From contig DASCNA010000065.1 of NCBI GenBank assembly GCA_036011305.1, forward strand, positions 1 through 9,935: 9,935 nt of DNA. The letters are read 5' to 3'. A model generated the notes under the pieces. The model saw only the letters and a program-made list of their open reading frames with translations. It did no database searches and had not been told where the DNA came from. Origin of the DNA: DASCNA01 sp036011305. GTDB taxonomy: Bacteria; Verrucomicrobiota; Lentisphaeria; Victivallales; GWF2-38-69. Made by a program: the position numbers and the translations under genes. Shown piece after piece: positions 1 through 6,564 of this stretch (the first letter of the stretch is position 1; every line of letters starts with the position of its first letter).

Positions 1-115
1 CCTTAAAACTAATTATATTATTAAAAAGTATTAACTATATAATATTACAGTTATAATTAGAAAAGTATAATAAAATTATTAATTTCAATTCAATTTGCAT
101 ACAATTAGGTAAACA

Positions 116-361
116 ATGGAAAATTAATTCCCTAACTGCTGGCAAATATGCAACTGTAAAAATAAAAAAAAATGCTGCATTCCAAAAATGGGAATGGGAC
201 ATAGCTGTTGGGTAATATGCGATTGCATGTGCTACGACCATTGTAAAGTTCATGAATTATATAACAGAACTACAGGAAAAATGGAAAAAGAAGTTTCTGA
301 ACATTTTCCTAATGAAGAAGAAAAATATCAAAAAGCATTAAAAGATATACATTACGCATGA
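116..361 (+). pseudogene. Small Cys/His-rich protein frame, interrupted by an early TAA
   Basis: I do not recognise this protein. ATG 116 follows an AGG (107-109), but the fourth codon is TAA (125-127). The frame is then open for 77 codons to TGA at 359-361. Two cysteine clusters share the pattern C-W-x-I-C-[N/D]-C: CWQICNC (from 137) and CWVICDC (from 206). A CC pair lies between them, CxYDHC follows the second, and a charged, probably helical tail closes the frame. The repeat spans both sides of the first downstream ATG (188), so coding probably began upstream of 188. An intact 57-residue reading from ATG 188 is possible but has no good ribosome binding site. Cysteine pairs of this kind suggest metal binding, which is inference only. 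Alternatives are a nonsense-mutated gene, a non-standard start between 128 and 137, or a chance frame. Confidence 0.35.
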
Positions 362-494
362 TTTTTTAGACAACATTACATCTAGTAACGTATTCTCATA
401 TTCTAAAATACCTATCATATAAATCATGTAATTGGATTACTGATTATTTCTCTTGGAGTTAAAATTTTACTATTTTAGTTAATCGTAGATTTTC

Positions 495-530
495 TCATTT
501 AAAAATAGCTCTTTATAAATTTTTAAATGA
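495..530. repeat. AT-rich 12-bp inverted repeat in the 362-588 intergenic region
   Basis: TCATTTAAAAAT (495-506) and ATTTTTAAATGA (519-530) are perfect inverted copies separated by 12 bases. The stem is almost all A/T and no clear T-run follows, so it is only a weak terminator or regulatory-site candidate. The rest of 362-588 holds no gene I can support. No convincing -35/-10 pair for the downstream phosphatase stands out from the AT-rich background. Confidence 0.3.
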
Positions 531-588
531 CCTATATGACATTATATTAATACATTAAAGTTATCTAATACATATGAGGAAACATATA

Positions 589-1425
589 ATGAACAGTAGA
601 TACAAAAAATCTTTGAACAGCTTTGAACTTTATATATTTGACATGGACGGTGTAATCTTTAAAGGCACTCAAATCATTCCAAAAGTTAAATCAACAATTG
701 AGCAACTATATAAAAATAATAAAAAAATAGTTTTTTTCACCAATAACTCAACATTAACGCCGGAAAATTATATTAAAAAATTAGGCTCAATGGGAATTCA
801 AAGCTCTTATGAACAAATTATCACGAGCTCTCTTATCAGTGCAAAGTCAATTAGCGAAATCTACAATGAATCTGCTAGTGCTTACTTTGTTGGCGAAAAC
901 GGACTGTTTGATGCACTGAAATCCAGCGGAATTTTTATAGTAAATGAAAAATATTCTGATGATGAAATTATTAAAAATCCTGATATTAAAAGCACTTTTG
1001 TAATCGTGGGTTTGGATAGGGAACTGACATACCAGAAAATATCTACTGCCGGCATAATGATTTCAAGAGGTGCAGATTTTTATGCAACAAATGGAGATAG
1101 TTCTTTACCTAATAATTACGGTTTCATGCCTGGAGCGGGTGCAATTATTAGCAGTGTTGCAACAACAACAGGCAAACAACCAATAAAAGTTTTCGGAAAA
1201 CCATCCCCAGTTGGCATAATACAAATTTTAGAACAATTCAAAGTATCAAAAGAAAATGCAATCATGATCGGAGACAGACCGGAAACAGACATCCTATGTG
1301 GCTTGCAGGCTGAAATAAGCACTGCACTGGTATTAACAGGAGTGATAAATAAAAATAATATCTCTTCTATTCCAGAAAATCATAAACCTGAATATATAAT
1401 TGAAGATTTATCAAAATTATTATAA
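589..1425 (+). CDS. HAD-superfamily IIA phosphatase (NagD / p-nitrophenylphosphatase-like)
   Basis: Cytoplasmic Mg-dependent phosphohydrolase of 278 residues, the usual size for HAD subfamily IIA. All four HAD motifs are visible. Motif I is F-D-M-D-G-V, with nucleophile D18 and acid/base D20. Motif II is F-F-T-N-N-S (residues 49-54). Motif III lysine K204 lies in G-K-P-S-P. Motif IV is G-D-R-P-E-T-D, with metal-binding D229 and D234. The roughly 150 residues between motifs II and III fit the C2 cap that sets substrate choice in NagD, phosphoglycolate and pyridoxal-phosphate phosphatases. The substrate cannot be read from sequence. An upstream in-frame ATG exists at 574, but GAGGA (576-580) overlaps it and lies 8 bases before ATG 589, so I chose 589. 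The gene stands alone. I see no strong terminator after it, so some read-through toward hsp20 is possible. Confidence 0.9.
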   Translation: MNSRYKKSLNSFELYIFDMDGVIFKGTQIIPKVKSTIEQLYKNNKKIVFFTNNSTLTPENYIKKLGSMGIQSSYEQIITSSLISAKSISEIYNESASAYFVGENGLFDALKSSGIFIVNEKYSDDEIIKNPDIKSTFVIVGLDRELTYQKISTAGIMISRGADFYATNGDSSLPNNYGFMPGAGAIISSVATTTGKQPIKVFGKPSPVGIIQILEQFKVSKENAIMIGDRPETDILCGLQAEISTALVLTGVINKNNISSIPENHKPEYIIEDLSKLL

Positions 1426-1510
1426 ATACACATCATAATACATTTAAATCATACATAGATTGAAAAGCGTTTCATTATATATTGCGTCATATTTTACCAG
1501 TACAACCAAC

Positions 1511-1539
1511 TTGACACAGAGCCAATATGTCCCTATTGT
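1511..1539 (+). promoter_or_regulatory. Candidate hsp20 promoter (sigma70 or sigma32-like)
   Basis: TTGACA (1511-1516) is a perfect -35 box, followed after 17 bases by TATTGT (1534-1539, 4 of 6 matches to TATAAT). The same stretch can be read as a heat-shock sigma32 promoter: CTTGACA (1510-1516), 14 bases, CCCTATT (1531-1537). Transcription would start near 1546 and leave a leader of about 127 nt before hsp20. A short CCAA-ATA-TTGG hairpin (1651-1661) touches the ribosome binding site. No CIRCE element is present. Confidence 0.45.
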
Positions 1540-1670
1540 TCCCATCTCAACATCCCTTTAGCTCATTGCTAATACCAACATCATCAGGTGGTTATATTTT
1601 ATTTTTTAGTTTTGGCATAGGATTTGCTGTTTTAGTAAGTACAATTTTAACCAAATATTGGAGGAAGTAA
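1527..1670 (+). CDS. Possible 47-residue single-span membrane protein
   Basis: This open frame runs from ATG 1527 to TAA 1668-1670 and ends two bases before the hsp20 ATG. Its second half reads as one hydrophobic, glycine-containing segment (about residues 21-41), followed by the basic tail T-K-Y-W-R-K, a plausible membrane anchor with a cytoplasmic C-terminus. The first half is rich in Ser, Pro and Leu and uses CCC and TCC codons unlike the neighbours. Only a weak AGAG (1518-1521) precedes the ATG. The candidate hsp20 promoter overlaps the start, and its predicted transcript would begin downstream of the ATG, which argues against this gene unless it is transcribed from further upstream. No family recognised. 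It may be chance. Confidence 0.2.
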   Translation: MSLLFPSQHPFSSLLIPTSSGGYILFFSFGIGFAVLVSTILTKYWRK

Positions 1671-1672
1671 AA

Positions 1673-2137
1673 ATGAATATGTTAGTAAAAAACAGATTAC
1701 ACAATTTACCAGGCTTTGAGTTTTCAAATAAAGATTTTAATTCTCTATTTAATGATTTCAACGGCATGCTCGGTAATAAATTTCATCTTTCAAATTCAAA
1801 CGATTTTAATCCTAAATTTGAAGTTGCTGAAAATAAAAAATATTACGAAGTTCATGCTGAACTACCTGGCATAGAACTTAATGACGTTAATATTTCTCTA
1901 GAAAATAACATCCTTACGATTAAAGGAGAAAAAAAATCAGTAAAAGAAGAAAAAGATAAAAACTACCATATTTGTGAACGCAAATACGGCAGCTTTGAAA
2001 GAAAGTTTGAACTCCCTGAAAATGCTGATGAAGAAAATATAAAAGCAGAACTTAAAGATGGAATTCTAAGCCTTACAATAGCCAAAAATGAAAAAGTTGA
2101 ACCAAAGGCTAAACAAATTACAATCAATCAAGGATAA
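1673..2137 (+). CDS. hsp20: Small heat-shock protein, Hsp20 / alpha-crystallin family
   Basis: ATP-independent holdase chaperone of 154 residues that binds unfolding proteins in the cytoplasm and forms large oligomers. A variable N-terminal arm (about residues 1-43, rich in F and N) precedes the alpha-crystallin domain (about 44-140). That domain carries the family signatures A-E-L-P-G near its start, E-R-x-Y-G-S-F-x-R in the middle and D-G-I-L-S-L-T-I near its end. The C-terminal I-T-I (149-151) is the I-x-I motif that docks neighbouring dimers. A long in-frame extension to TTG 1658 is possible, but GGAGGAA (1660-1666) sits 6 bases before ATG 1673, so I chose that start. ATG 1679 is a poorer alternative. 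The gene has its own promoter candidate (1511-1539) and a strong hairpin just after its stop, so it is probably a single-gene unit. Confidence 0.93.
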   Translation: MNMLVKNRLHNLPGFEFSNKDFNSLFNDFNGMLGNKFHLSNSNDFNPKFEVAENKKYYEVHAELPGIELNDVNISLENNILTIKGEKKSVKEEKDKNYHICERKYGSFERKFELPENADEENIKAELKDGILSLTIAKNEKVEPKAKQITINQG

Positions 2138-2147
2138 TGAATAAATA

Positions 2148-2180
2148 AACTAAAAGATCTCGTAATGAGGTCTTTTAGTT
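2148..2180. terminator. Bidirectional hairpin terminator between convergent genes
   Basis: AACTAAAAGATCTC (2148-2161) pairs with GAGGTCTTTTAGTT (2167-2180) over 14 bp with one G-T wobble and a 5-base loop. It begins 10 bases after the hsp20 stop. The convergent solute-binding gene ends 16 bases beyond it. Read on the minus strand, the stem is followed by a T-rich TTTATTTATT, so it should end the minus transcript. On the plus strand the tail is less T-rich. Confidence 0.75.
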
Positions 2181-2196
2181 GAATTATAAAAAATGA

Positions 2197-2991
2197 TCAA
2201 TTATATATTTGATCATAGTGTTTATTTATTATTTTATCGTAAGTTCCATCTTTTTTCATAGAGTCTAAAGTGTCTTGAAACTGTTTTACAAGAGAGTCAG
2301 ATATTTTTGAATTGAATCCTATATATAATTGACGTTTTCTTAAAGTGTAGACTTTATGCAGTATACTTTTGGGTTTATCCAACTTTTTCATAAGAGAATA
2401 AGCAACAGATTCTGATACAGCCAGCAACTCTGCTTTATTATCAAGTAAATCCTGTAATGATTGCAATGTAGTAGTTGTTTCTAAAAGATTATTTATCCCA
2501 TTGTTTTTTAAATACGAAGCAATTGATCCCTGTTTCTGTACAGCTATTTTGTATTTATTACAATCATTCAATCTACCTATCTCAACGTTTCTTGTTTTTT
2601 CATTATTACTATCTGCAAACAGGTACCAATAATTAGTGGCTACAGGTCCTGCCCACTTAAATTTATTTTCACGCTCTTTTGTTTTTGTCAAAGAATAAAT
2701 AATACTGTTAGGTATATATTGGACAAAATCATAAGAAAGATCCCAGTCCAGTAGCAATATTCTATAATTTTCAATTTTTAATCGTTTAAAAATAGTTTTA
2801 ATTATCTCTGTCGAACTTCCTTTTATTTCGCCATTTTCTCTGAAGCTATATGGAGGATAATCTTCAGTAAAAACTACATATTCTACTTTCCGTGGGTTTT
2901 TATCGATATCAATAGATTGGTCAGCTGAGTGCAGAGGCACGACTGTAAATAGTGCTACAATGATAGCTAAAGCAATATTTCTTATTAACAT
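2197..2991 (-). CDS. Exported solute-binding protein, family 3 (amino-acid type), orphan
   Basis: Periplasmic or extracellular solute receptor of 264 residues. The N-terminus is a clear signal peptide: basic L-I-R-N, a hydrophobic core to about residue 20, and likely cleavage near residues 22-23. There is no lipobox cysteine. The mature part shows the SBP_bac_3 (PF00497) pattern: F-T-E-D-Y-P-P-Y-S-F opening lobe 1, T-K-T-K-E-R-E-N-K-F in the middle, I-A-V-Q-K-Q-G-S entering lobe 2, and a closing helix ending in D-G-T-Y-D-K-I. No permease or ATPase gene lies beside it, so it either serves a distant ABC transporter or is a stand-alone sensor or binding protein. Ligand unknown. AAGGGAA (2996-3002) precedes the ATG. 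A palindrome overlaps the promoter (3010-3033), and the terminator at 2148-2180 lies downstream. Confidence 0.85.
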   Translation of the reverse strand: MLIRNIALAIIVALFTVVPLHSADQSIDIDKNPRKVEYVVFTEDYPPYSFRENGEIKGSSTEIIKTIFKRLKIENYRILLLDWDLSYDFVQYIPNSIIYSLTKTKERENKFKWAGPVATNYWYLFADSNNEKTRNVEIGRLNDCNKYKIAVQKQGSIASYLKNNGINNLLETTTTLQSLQDLLDNKAELLAVSESVAYSLMKKLDKPKSILHKVYTLRKRQLYIGFNSKISDSLVKQFQDTLDSMKKDGTYDKIINKHYDQIYN

Positions 2992-3009
2992 TTGATTCCC
3001 TTGTTAATT

Positions 3010-3033
3010 ATTATATGTAATTCTGTAATTACA
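3010..3033 (-). promoter_or_regulatory. Promoter -10 box with adjacent palindrome for the solute-binding gene
   Basis: On the minus strand a perfect TATAAT (3015-3010) lies about 18 bases before the start codon. Directly upstream of it sits the perfect palindrome TGTAATT-CTGT-AATTACA (3016-3033), occupying the usual -10/-35 spacer, where a repressor would block RNA polymerase. No good -35 hexamer is visible (AATAAT at the expected place), which could suit a weak or activated promoter. Confidence 0.35.
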
Positions 3034-3152
3034 TTATTCACAATAACTTTAAGATATCAATATTTTATTATCACTTTAGCCTAACATTGTATCTGGTAGT
3101 CAGTTTTCAATCGACAGTAATCAATAATAAAGCTTTTAAAATTAAGAAATAA

Positions 3153-3166
3153 ACAGTGATAACTGT
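3153..3166 (-). terminator. Weak hairpin downstream of copA
   Basis: ACAGT-GATA-ACTGT forms a 5-bp stem with a 4-base loop, extendable with mismatches by A/T pairs. It lies 25 bases beyond the copA stop. On the minus strand it is followed by the T-rich TTTATTTCTT. It is the only candidate terminator between copA and the solute-binding gene. Confidence 0.35.
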
Positions 3167-3190
3167 CAATTATTTTTTCTATATATTAAA

Positions 3191-5635
3191 TTAAACAGCC
3201 TCATATCCTGCATCAATAACTATTTTCTTAATCTGATCAAGATTAATTTTATCTGAATCAAATTTCACTGAGGCTGTTTTTGAATCAAGATCTACTTTAG
3301 AATCAACAATTCCGTCAGAACCGTTTAATGCTTTTTCAATTGAACTGACACAATGTCCGCATGACATTCCATTAATTGTAAATACTGCTGCCTTATCTGA
3401 CATTTTACTATTCTCCTTATCATTTTTTACTTTGTTGAACAAATATTGTTTAGTTTTATATCTCTTTAAGCTAAGAGAATTCGTAACAACTGAAACTGAG
3501 CTAAAAGCCATAGCAGCTCCGGCTATCATAGGATTTAAAAAACCTACAGCAGCTATTGGAACTCCAATTACATTGTATATAAATGCCCAGAACAAATTTT
3601 GTTTAATTTTTGCTAATGTTTTAGAAGAGAGTTTAATAGCCTCAGGAATCAAGGTTATATCACCTCTTGCCAAAACAATATCTCCGGTTTCAATAGCTAT
3701 ATCTGTACCATCCCCCATAGCTATTCCAAGGTCAGATGTTGCCAAAGCCGGCGCGTCATTGATGCCGTCTCCGACCATTGCAACCTTAAGCCCAGTTTTC
3801 TGGAGTTCTTTTACTCTAGAGATTTTATCTTCAGGTAAAGTTTCAGCGATATAATGTTTAATACCAACTCTTTCAGCAACAGCTTTTGCTGTAGCCTCAT
3901 TATCTCCAGTAACCATATAAACATCATACTTCATATCCAGCAATTCTTTAACAACCGGCGCAGAAGCATCCTTGATCTGATCCTGAATAGTTAAACAACC
4001 AATATATTTCCCATCTAATGCTGCATAAATTATTGTTACAGGATCATTTTTTGTTAATCTTTTGATTTTTTCTAAATCAAAGTCAATTGACTCTAATTTT
4101 AAAAATTTTTCGGTCCCTACTAACAGTTTACCATTTTCGGTTTCAGCAGTTAGTCCTCTTCCTGATATATTTTTAAACTCTTTTGGATCAGGTATAGTTT
4201 TTTTTACCTGTTCTTTCACAGAGTTCATTATTGCTTCAGCTAACGGGTGCTCAGACTGTTTTTCTCCAATAGCTAATGTATACAGAAATTCCTCTTCTGT
4301 CATACCACCTTCAGGGTATATGTTTACTACAGACGGTTTTCCTTCTGTAAGAGTACCTGTTTTATCAAACAGCACAACATCAATCTTATGTACTTTTTCA
4401 AGGACTTCTCCTCCTTTAATAAAAACACCAATTTCTGCACCTTTTCCTGTTCCTACCATAATAGCCGTAGGAGTAGCAAGGCCTAATGCGCATGGACATG
4501 CAACAACAAGAACAGATACAGCACTTATTAAACCATCTGTAAAATCGCCACCCGCAAGTGTCCAGATACAAAGTGTAACTAAAGCTATCCATATGATAGT
4601 AGGTACAAAATATAGAGACACTTTGTCTGCAAACTTCTGAATTGGAGCTTTAGTCCCCTGAGCGTTTTCAACCATTTTTATAATTTTAGACAGAGTAGTT
4701 TCTGATCCAATTTTTTCAGCTTTAAATCGGAATGCTCCGACTTTGTTAATAGTAGCACCGTAAACTTTATCTCCCTTTTTCTTCTCTACAGGAAGACTTT
4801 CTCCTGTAAGCATCGCTTCATCGATTGTAGATGAACCATTAACAATTGTACCATCAACCGGTATTTTCTCTCCAGGTTTTACAATTATAACATCACCTAT
4901 TTTTATCTCCTCGACAGGAACAGATTTTTCTACAGGACCATCTTCTCCTTCTATATATAAACAGGCATTATCAGGCTGTAATTCCATAAGCTTTTTTATA
5001 GCTTCTGAAGTTTTTCCTTTAGCATTTGTTTCCAGAAATTTTCCTAACAGTATCAATGTTATCAATACTGCTGAAGATTCAAAATAGAGATGCTGCGGTC
5101 CTGTTGTTCTTATGAATGCATTATAAATGCTAAAAAAATAAGCGGCAGAAGTACCGAGAACTACCAAAACATCCATATTGGGAGCAAATGCCTTAATAGC
5201 CTTATATGCATGTTTATAAAAACGGGCACCTAATACAAACTGTACAATAGTAGCTAATACAAATTGAAAAACTGCATTCCCTAAAAATGTTTTCAACCCT
5301 CCCATTTCTAAAAACATGTTTAACAGAAGAGGTACACTTAATATAATTGCAAAAATTAAAGTGTATTTTAAAAATTTAATTTCTCTCTTTTCTGCATTTT
5401 CAAGTTCTTTGTCATCTGAACCTTCTGTTTTTAAAAATGCTTTATAGCCTAAGCCAACTATTGATTGGATTAAATCCTCTATTGAAACTTTTTCCAGCGA
5501 GAAGGATACGCTTGCTTTACTTGCAGCAAAATTAACATTTGCTTCAACTGATTCAAAACTGTTTAATTTTTTTTCTATCTTAGCAGCACATGATGCACAG
5601 CTCATGCCTGATATATTTAATATAATATTCTCCAT
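3191..5635 (-). CDS. copA: Copper-exporting P1B-type ATPase with HMA domains at both ends
   Basis: Inner-membrane ATP-driven Cu(I) (possibly Ag(I)) exporter of 814 residues. In order: N-terminal HMA domain with G-M-S-C-A-S-C (C13, C16); transmembrane segments from about residue 85; actuator motif T-G-E-S (277-280); membrane metal site C-P-C (380-382); phosphorylated D424 in D-K-T-G-T; an S-E-H-P-L nucleotide-binding motif; G-D-G-I-N-D (D623, D627); then Y-N and M-x-x-S-S in the last two membrane segments. CPC with YN and MxxSS is the Cu(I) P1B-1 signature. A charged linker then leads to a second HMA domain (about 745-814; C759, C762 in G-M-S-C-G-H-C) that resembles the free chaperone CopZ, an uncommon position since extra HMA domains are usually N-terminal. 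AAAGG (5643-5647) lies 7 bases before the ATG. The MerR-type regulator is upstream in the same direction. Confidence 0.95.
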   Translation of the reverse strand: MENIILNISGMSCASCAAKIEKKLNSFESVEANVNFAASKASVSFSLEKVSIEDLIQSIVGLGYKAFLKTEGSDDKELENAEKREIKFLKYTLIFAIILSVPLLLNMFLEMGGLKTFLGNAVFQFVLATIVQFVLGARFYKHAYKAIKAFAPNMDVLVVLGTSAAYFFSIYNAFIRTTGPQHLYFESSAVLITLILLGKFLETNAKGKTSEAIKKLMELQPDNACLYIEGEDGPVEKSVPVEEIKIGDVIIVKPGEKIPVDGTIVNGSSTIDEAMLTGESLPVEKKKGDKVYGATINKVGAFRFKAEKIGSETTLSKIIKMVENAQGTKAPIQKFADKVSLYFVPTIIWIALVTLCIWTLAGGDFTDGLISAVSVLVVACPCALGLATPTAIMVGTGKGAEIGVFIKGGEVLEKVHKIDVVLFDKTGTLTEGKPSVVNIYPEGGMTEEEFLYTLAIGEKQSEHPLAEAIMNSVKEQVKKTIPDPKEFKNISGRGLTAETENGKLLVGTEKFLKLESIDFDLEKIKRLTKNDPVTIIYAALDGKYIGCLTIQDQIKDASAPVVKELLDMKYDVYMVTGDNEATAKAVAERVGIKHYIAETLPEDKISRVKELQKTGLKVAMVGDGINDAPALATSDLGIAMGDGTDIAIETGDIVLARGDITLIPEAIKLSSKTLAKIKQNLFWAFIYNVIGVPIAAVGFLNPMIAGAAMAFSSVSVVTNSLSLKRYKTKQYLFNKVKNDKENSKMSDKAAVFTINGMSCGHCVSSIEKALNGSDGIVDSKVDLDSKTASVKFDSDKINLDQIKKIVIDAGYEAV
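3401..3418 (-). promoter_or_regulatory. Internal ribosome binding site and ATG for a CopZ-like product inside copA
   Basis: Within the linker before the C-terminal HMA domain of copA, AAGGAG (3418-3413) lies 9 bases before an in-frame ATG (3403-3401). Starting there yields 70 residues (3403 down to 3191), a complete HMA domain beginning M-S-D-K with C15 and C18 of the copper site. That is the usual size of CopZ. The site looks like a former or still active copZ start fused in frame to copA. Confidence 0.5.
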
Positions 5636-5667
5636 AACAAAACCTTTGTAAATTTTCCATATAATTC

Positions 5668-5708
5668 ATTCTATACTTATTGTATCAGCAAAGTAAATTT
5701 TAGATACA
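5668..5708 (-). promoter_or_regulatory. Possible copA-proximal promoter with dyad
   Basis: On the minus strand TTTACT (5697-5692) and TAGAAT (5673-5668) are 18 bases apart, about 33 bases before the copA ATG. They overlap TGTATC-N16-GATACA (5681-5708), a perfect 6-bp dyad. Neither element resembles the dyad at the merR promoter, and no TTGAC-type box occurs on this strand in the 282-bp gap. copA may instead be read from the merR promoter. The remainder of the gap is featureless AT-rich sequence. Confidence 0.2.
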
Positions 5709-5917
5709 TTTATACATGGGATAATATAATATTCATACAATGAAGCAGGATAGATTTTACTCTTCCCTAAAATTTATATAGATACTATTTATTTTCATTT
5801 TTTAATAAAATTTTCTTCAAATCTCTAATTTCTTTCTAAAATTCTTTTAAGTTTATATTTGACTCATATTTACAATTTTTTTGTCCTCACCGTTTTACAG
5901 TTCATAATATTCCTCAA

Positions 5918-6319
5918 TTATTTACCTTTTATTTTTTTTAAAATAGGACATTTTATTTTGGGACCTTTCCCACTGCATTTTTCTATCAAATCTTTCAGAT
6001 TATCTCTCATGCCTTTCAACATTTTGATTTTATATTCTATCTGATCAACTTTTTTTTCAGCCTGTTTTTTAATATCTCCTGCGGTAGTCCAGGCCTTCGA
6101 ACTAAGATCTAGCAGTTCTTTTATTTCACTAAGAGTAAATCCTAAATCTTTAGCGTTTTTTATAAATTTTAACTGCTCAATTGTCTCTTCAGGGTAATCG
6201 CGGTATCCTGATTCTCTGCGAGGCGGATCTTTAATCAACTTTTTCCTCTCATAAAACCGAATTGTCTCTATTCCTAGCCCAGTTTCTTTAGCAAGTTTTC
6301 CAATTCTAAAAGTTTTCAT
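5918..6319 (-). CDS. MerR-family metal-responsive regulator (CueR/ZntR group), likely controller of copA
   Basis: Dimeric cytoplasmic DNA-binding regulator of 133 residues, usual size for metal-sensing MerR proteins. The N-terminal winged helix-turn-helix contains I-G-K-L-A-K-E-T-G-L (6-15) and T-I-R-F-Y-E (19-24). A second helical pair follows (about 43-70), then the long dimerisation helix (about 80-112). The C-terminal metal loop is C115-x8-C124-P-I. E. coli CueR has a 7-residue loop and Ser77; ZntR and MerR have 8-residue loops plus a helix cysteine. Here the loop is 8 but the helix position appears to be Ala80, so metal choice is not settled by sequence. The neighbouring copA favours Cu(I)/Ag(I). 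AAGGA (6333-6329) lies 9 bases before the ATG, and a MerR-type promoter (6345-6376) suggests autoregulation. copA lies 282 bp downstream on the same strand. Confidence 0.88.
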   Translation of the reverse strand: MKTFRIGKLAKETGLGIETIRFYERKKLIKDPPRRESGYRDYPEETIEQLKFIKNAKDLGFTLSEIKELLDLSSKAWTTAGDIKKQAEKKVDQIEYKIKMLKGMRDNLKDLIEKCSGKGPKIKCPILKKIKGK

Positions 6320-6344
6320 AATAATTCTTCCTTAATTTATATAT

Positions 6345-6376
6345 ATTATAAACCCTATACCATACTAAAGAGTCAA
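6345..6376 (-). promoter_or_regulatory. MerR-type promoter/operator upstream of the merR gene
   Basis: On the minus strand TTGACT (6376-6371) and a perfect TATAAT (6350-6345) are 20 bases apart, longer than the optimum 17 and typical of promoters that MerR-family activators untwist. An imperfect dyad spans the spacer: ACTCTTTA, 6 bases, TATAGGGT (6373-6352), with 6 of 8 positions symmetric. Transcription would start near 6338, about 19 bases before the merR ATG. Confidence 0.55.
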
Positions 6377-6476
6377 GCTATATTTAAAATTATTTTTCTC
6401 TTTTATATAATAACTGAATAATTAATTAACAATTGTTGAATATTTATGATAAGATATAAATTATATATTTTATGAC

Positions 6477-6504
6477 TTGAAAACATATGCTGTATAAATA
6501 TACT
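6477..6504 (+). promoter_or_regulatory. Candidate promoter of the first permease gene
   Basis: TTGAAA (6477-6482) and TATACT (6499-6504) are separated by 16 bases, about 60 bases before the ATG. A second candidate, TTGTTG then TATAAA with 16 bases between, lies just upstream (from 6434). The region is very AT-rich, so chance matches are likely. Confidence 0.3.
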
Positions 6505-6564
6505 AAAAGTTTATTTTATTTTTTATTATTTAATTCACGCACAACTCACTAAGGATATTTTATT

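Noticed and set aside
35..253. 72-codon minus-strand frame opposite the Cys-rich frame
   Set aside because: No ribosome binding site precedes its ATG, and the plus-strand reading has a repeated cysteine motif, so this looks like its shadow.
1461..1474. TGAAA-AGCG-TTTCA hairpin after the phosphatase gene
   Set aside because: A 5-bp A/T-rich stem without a T-run is too weak to call a terminator.
3432..4640. Two plus-strand frames (3432-3854, 4062-4640) antisense to copA
   Set aside because: They lie entirely opposite a well-conserved ATPase gene, match no family and lack start signals.
5870..5905. 11-residue peptide frame on the minus strand after merR, preceded by GAGGA
   Set aside because: Too short to support and without recognisable leader-peptide features. 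The SD match is likely chance.
5859..6044. Plus-strand frame of 61 codons antisense to the merR 3' end
   Set aside because: Low-complexity F/I/L-rich product from A/T-rich DNA opposite a clear gene.
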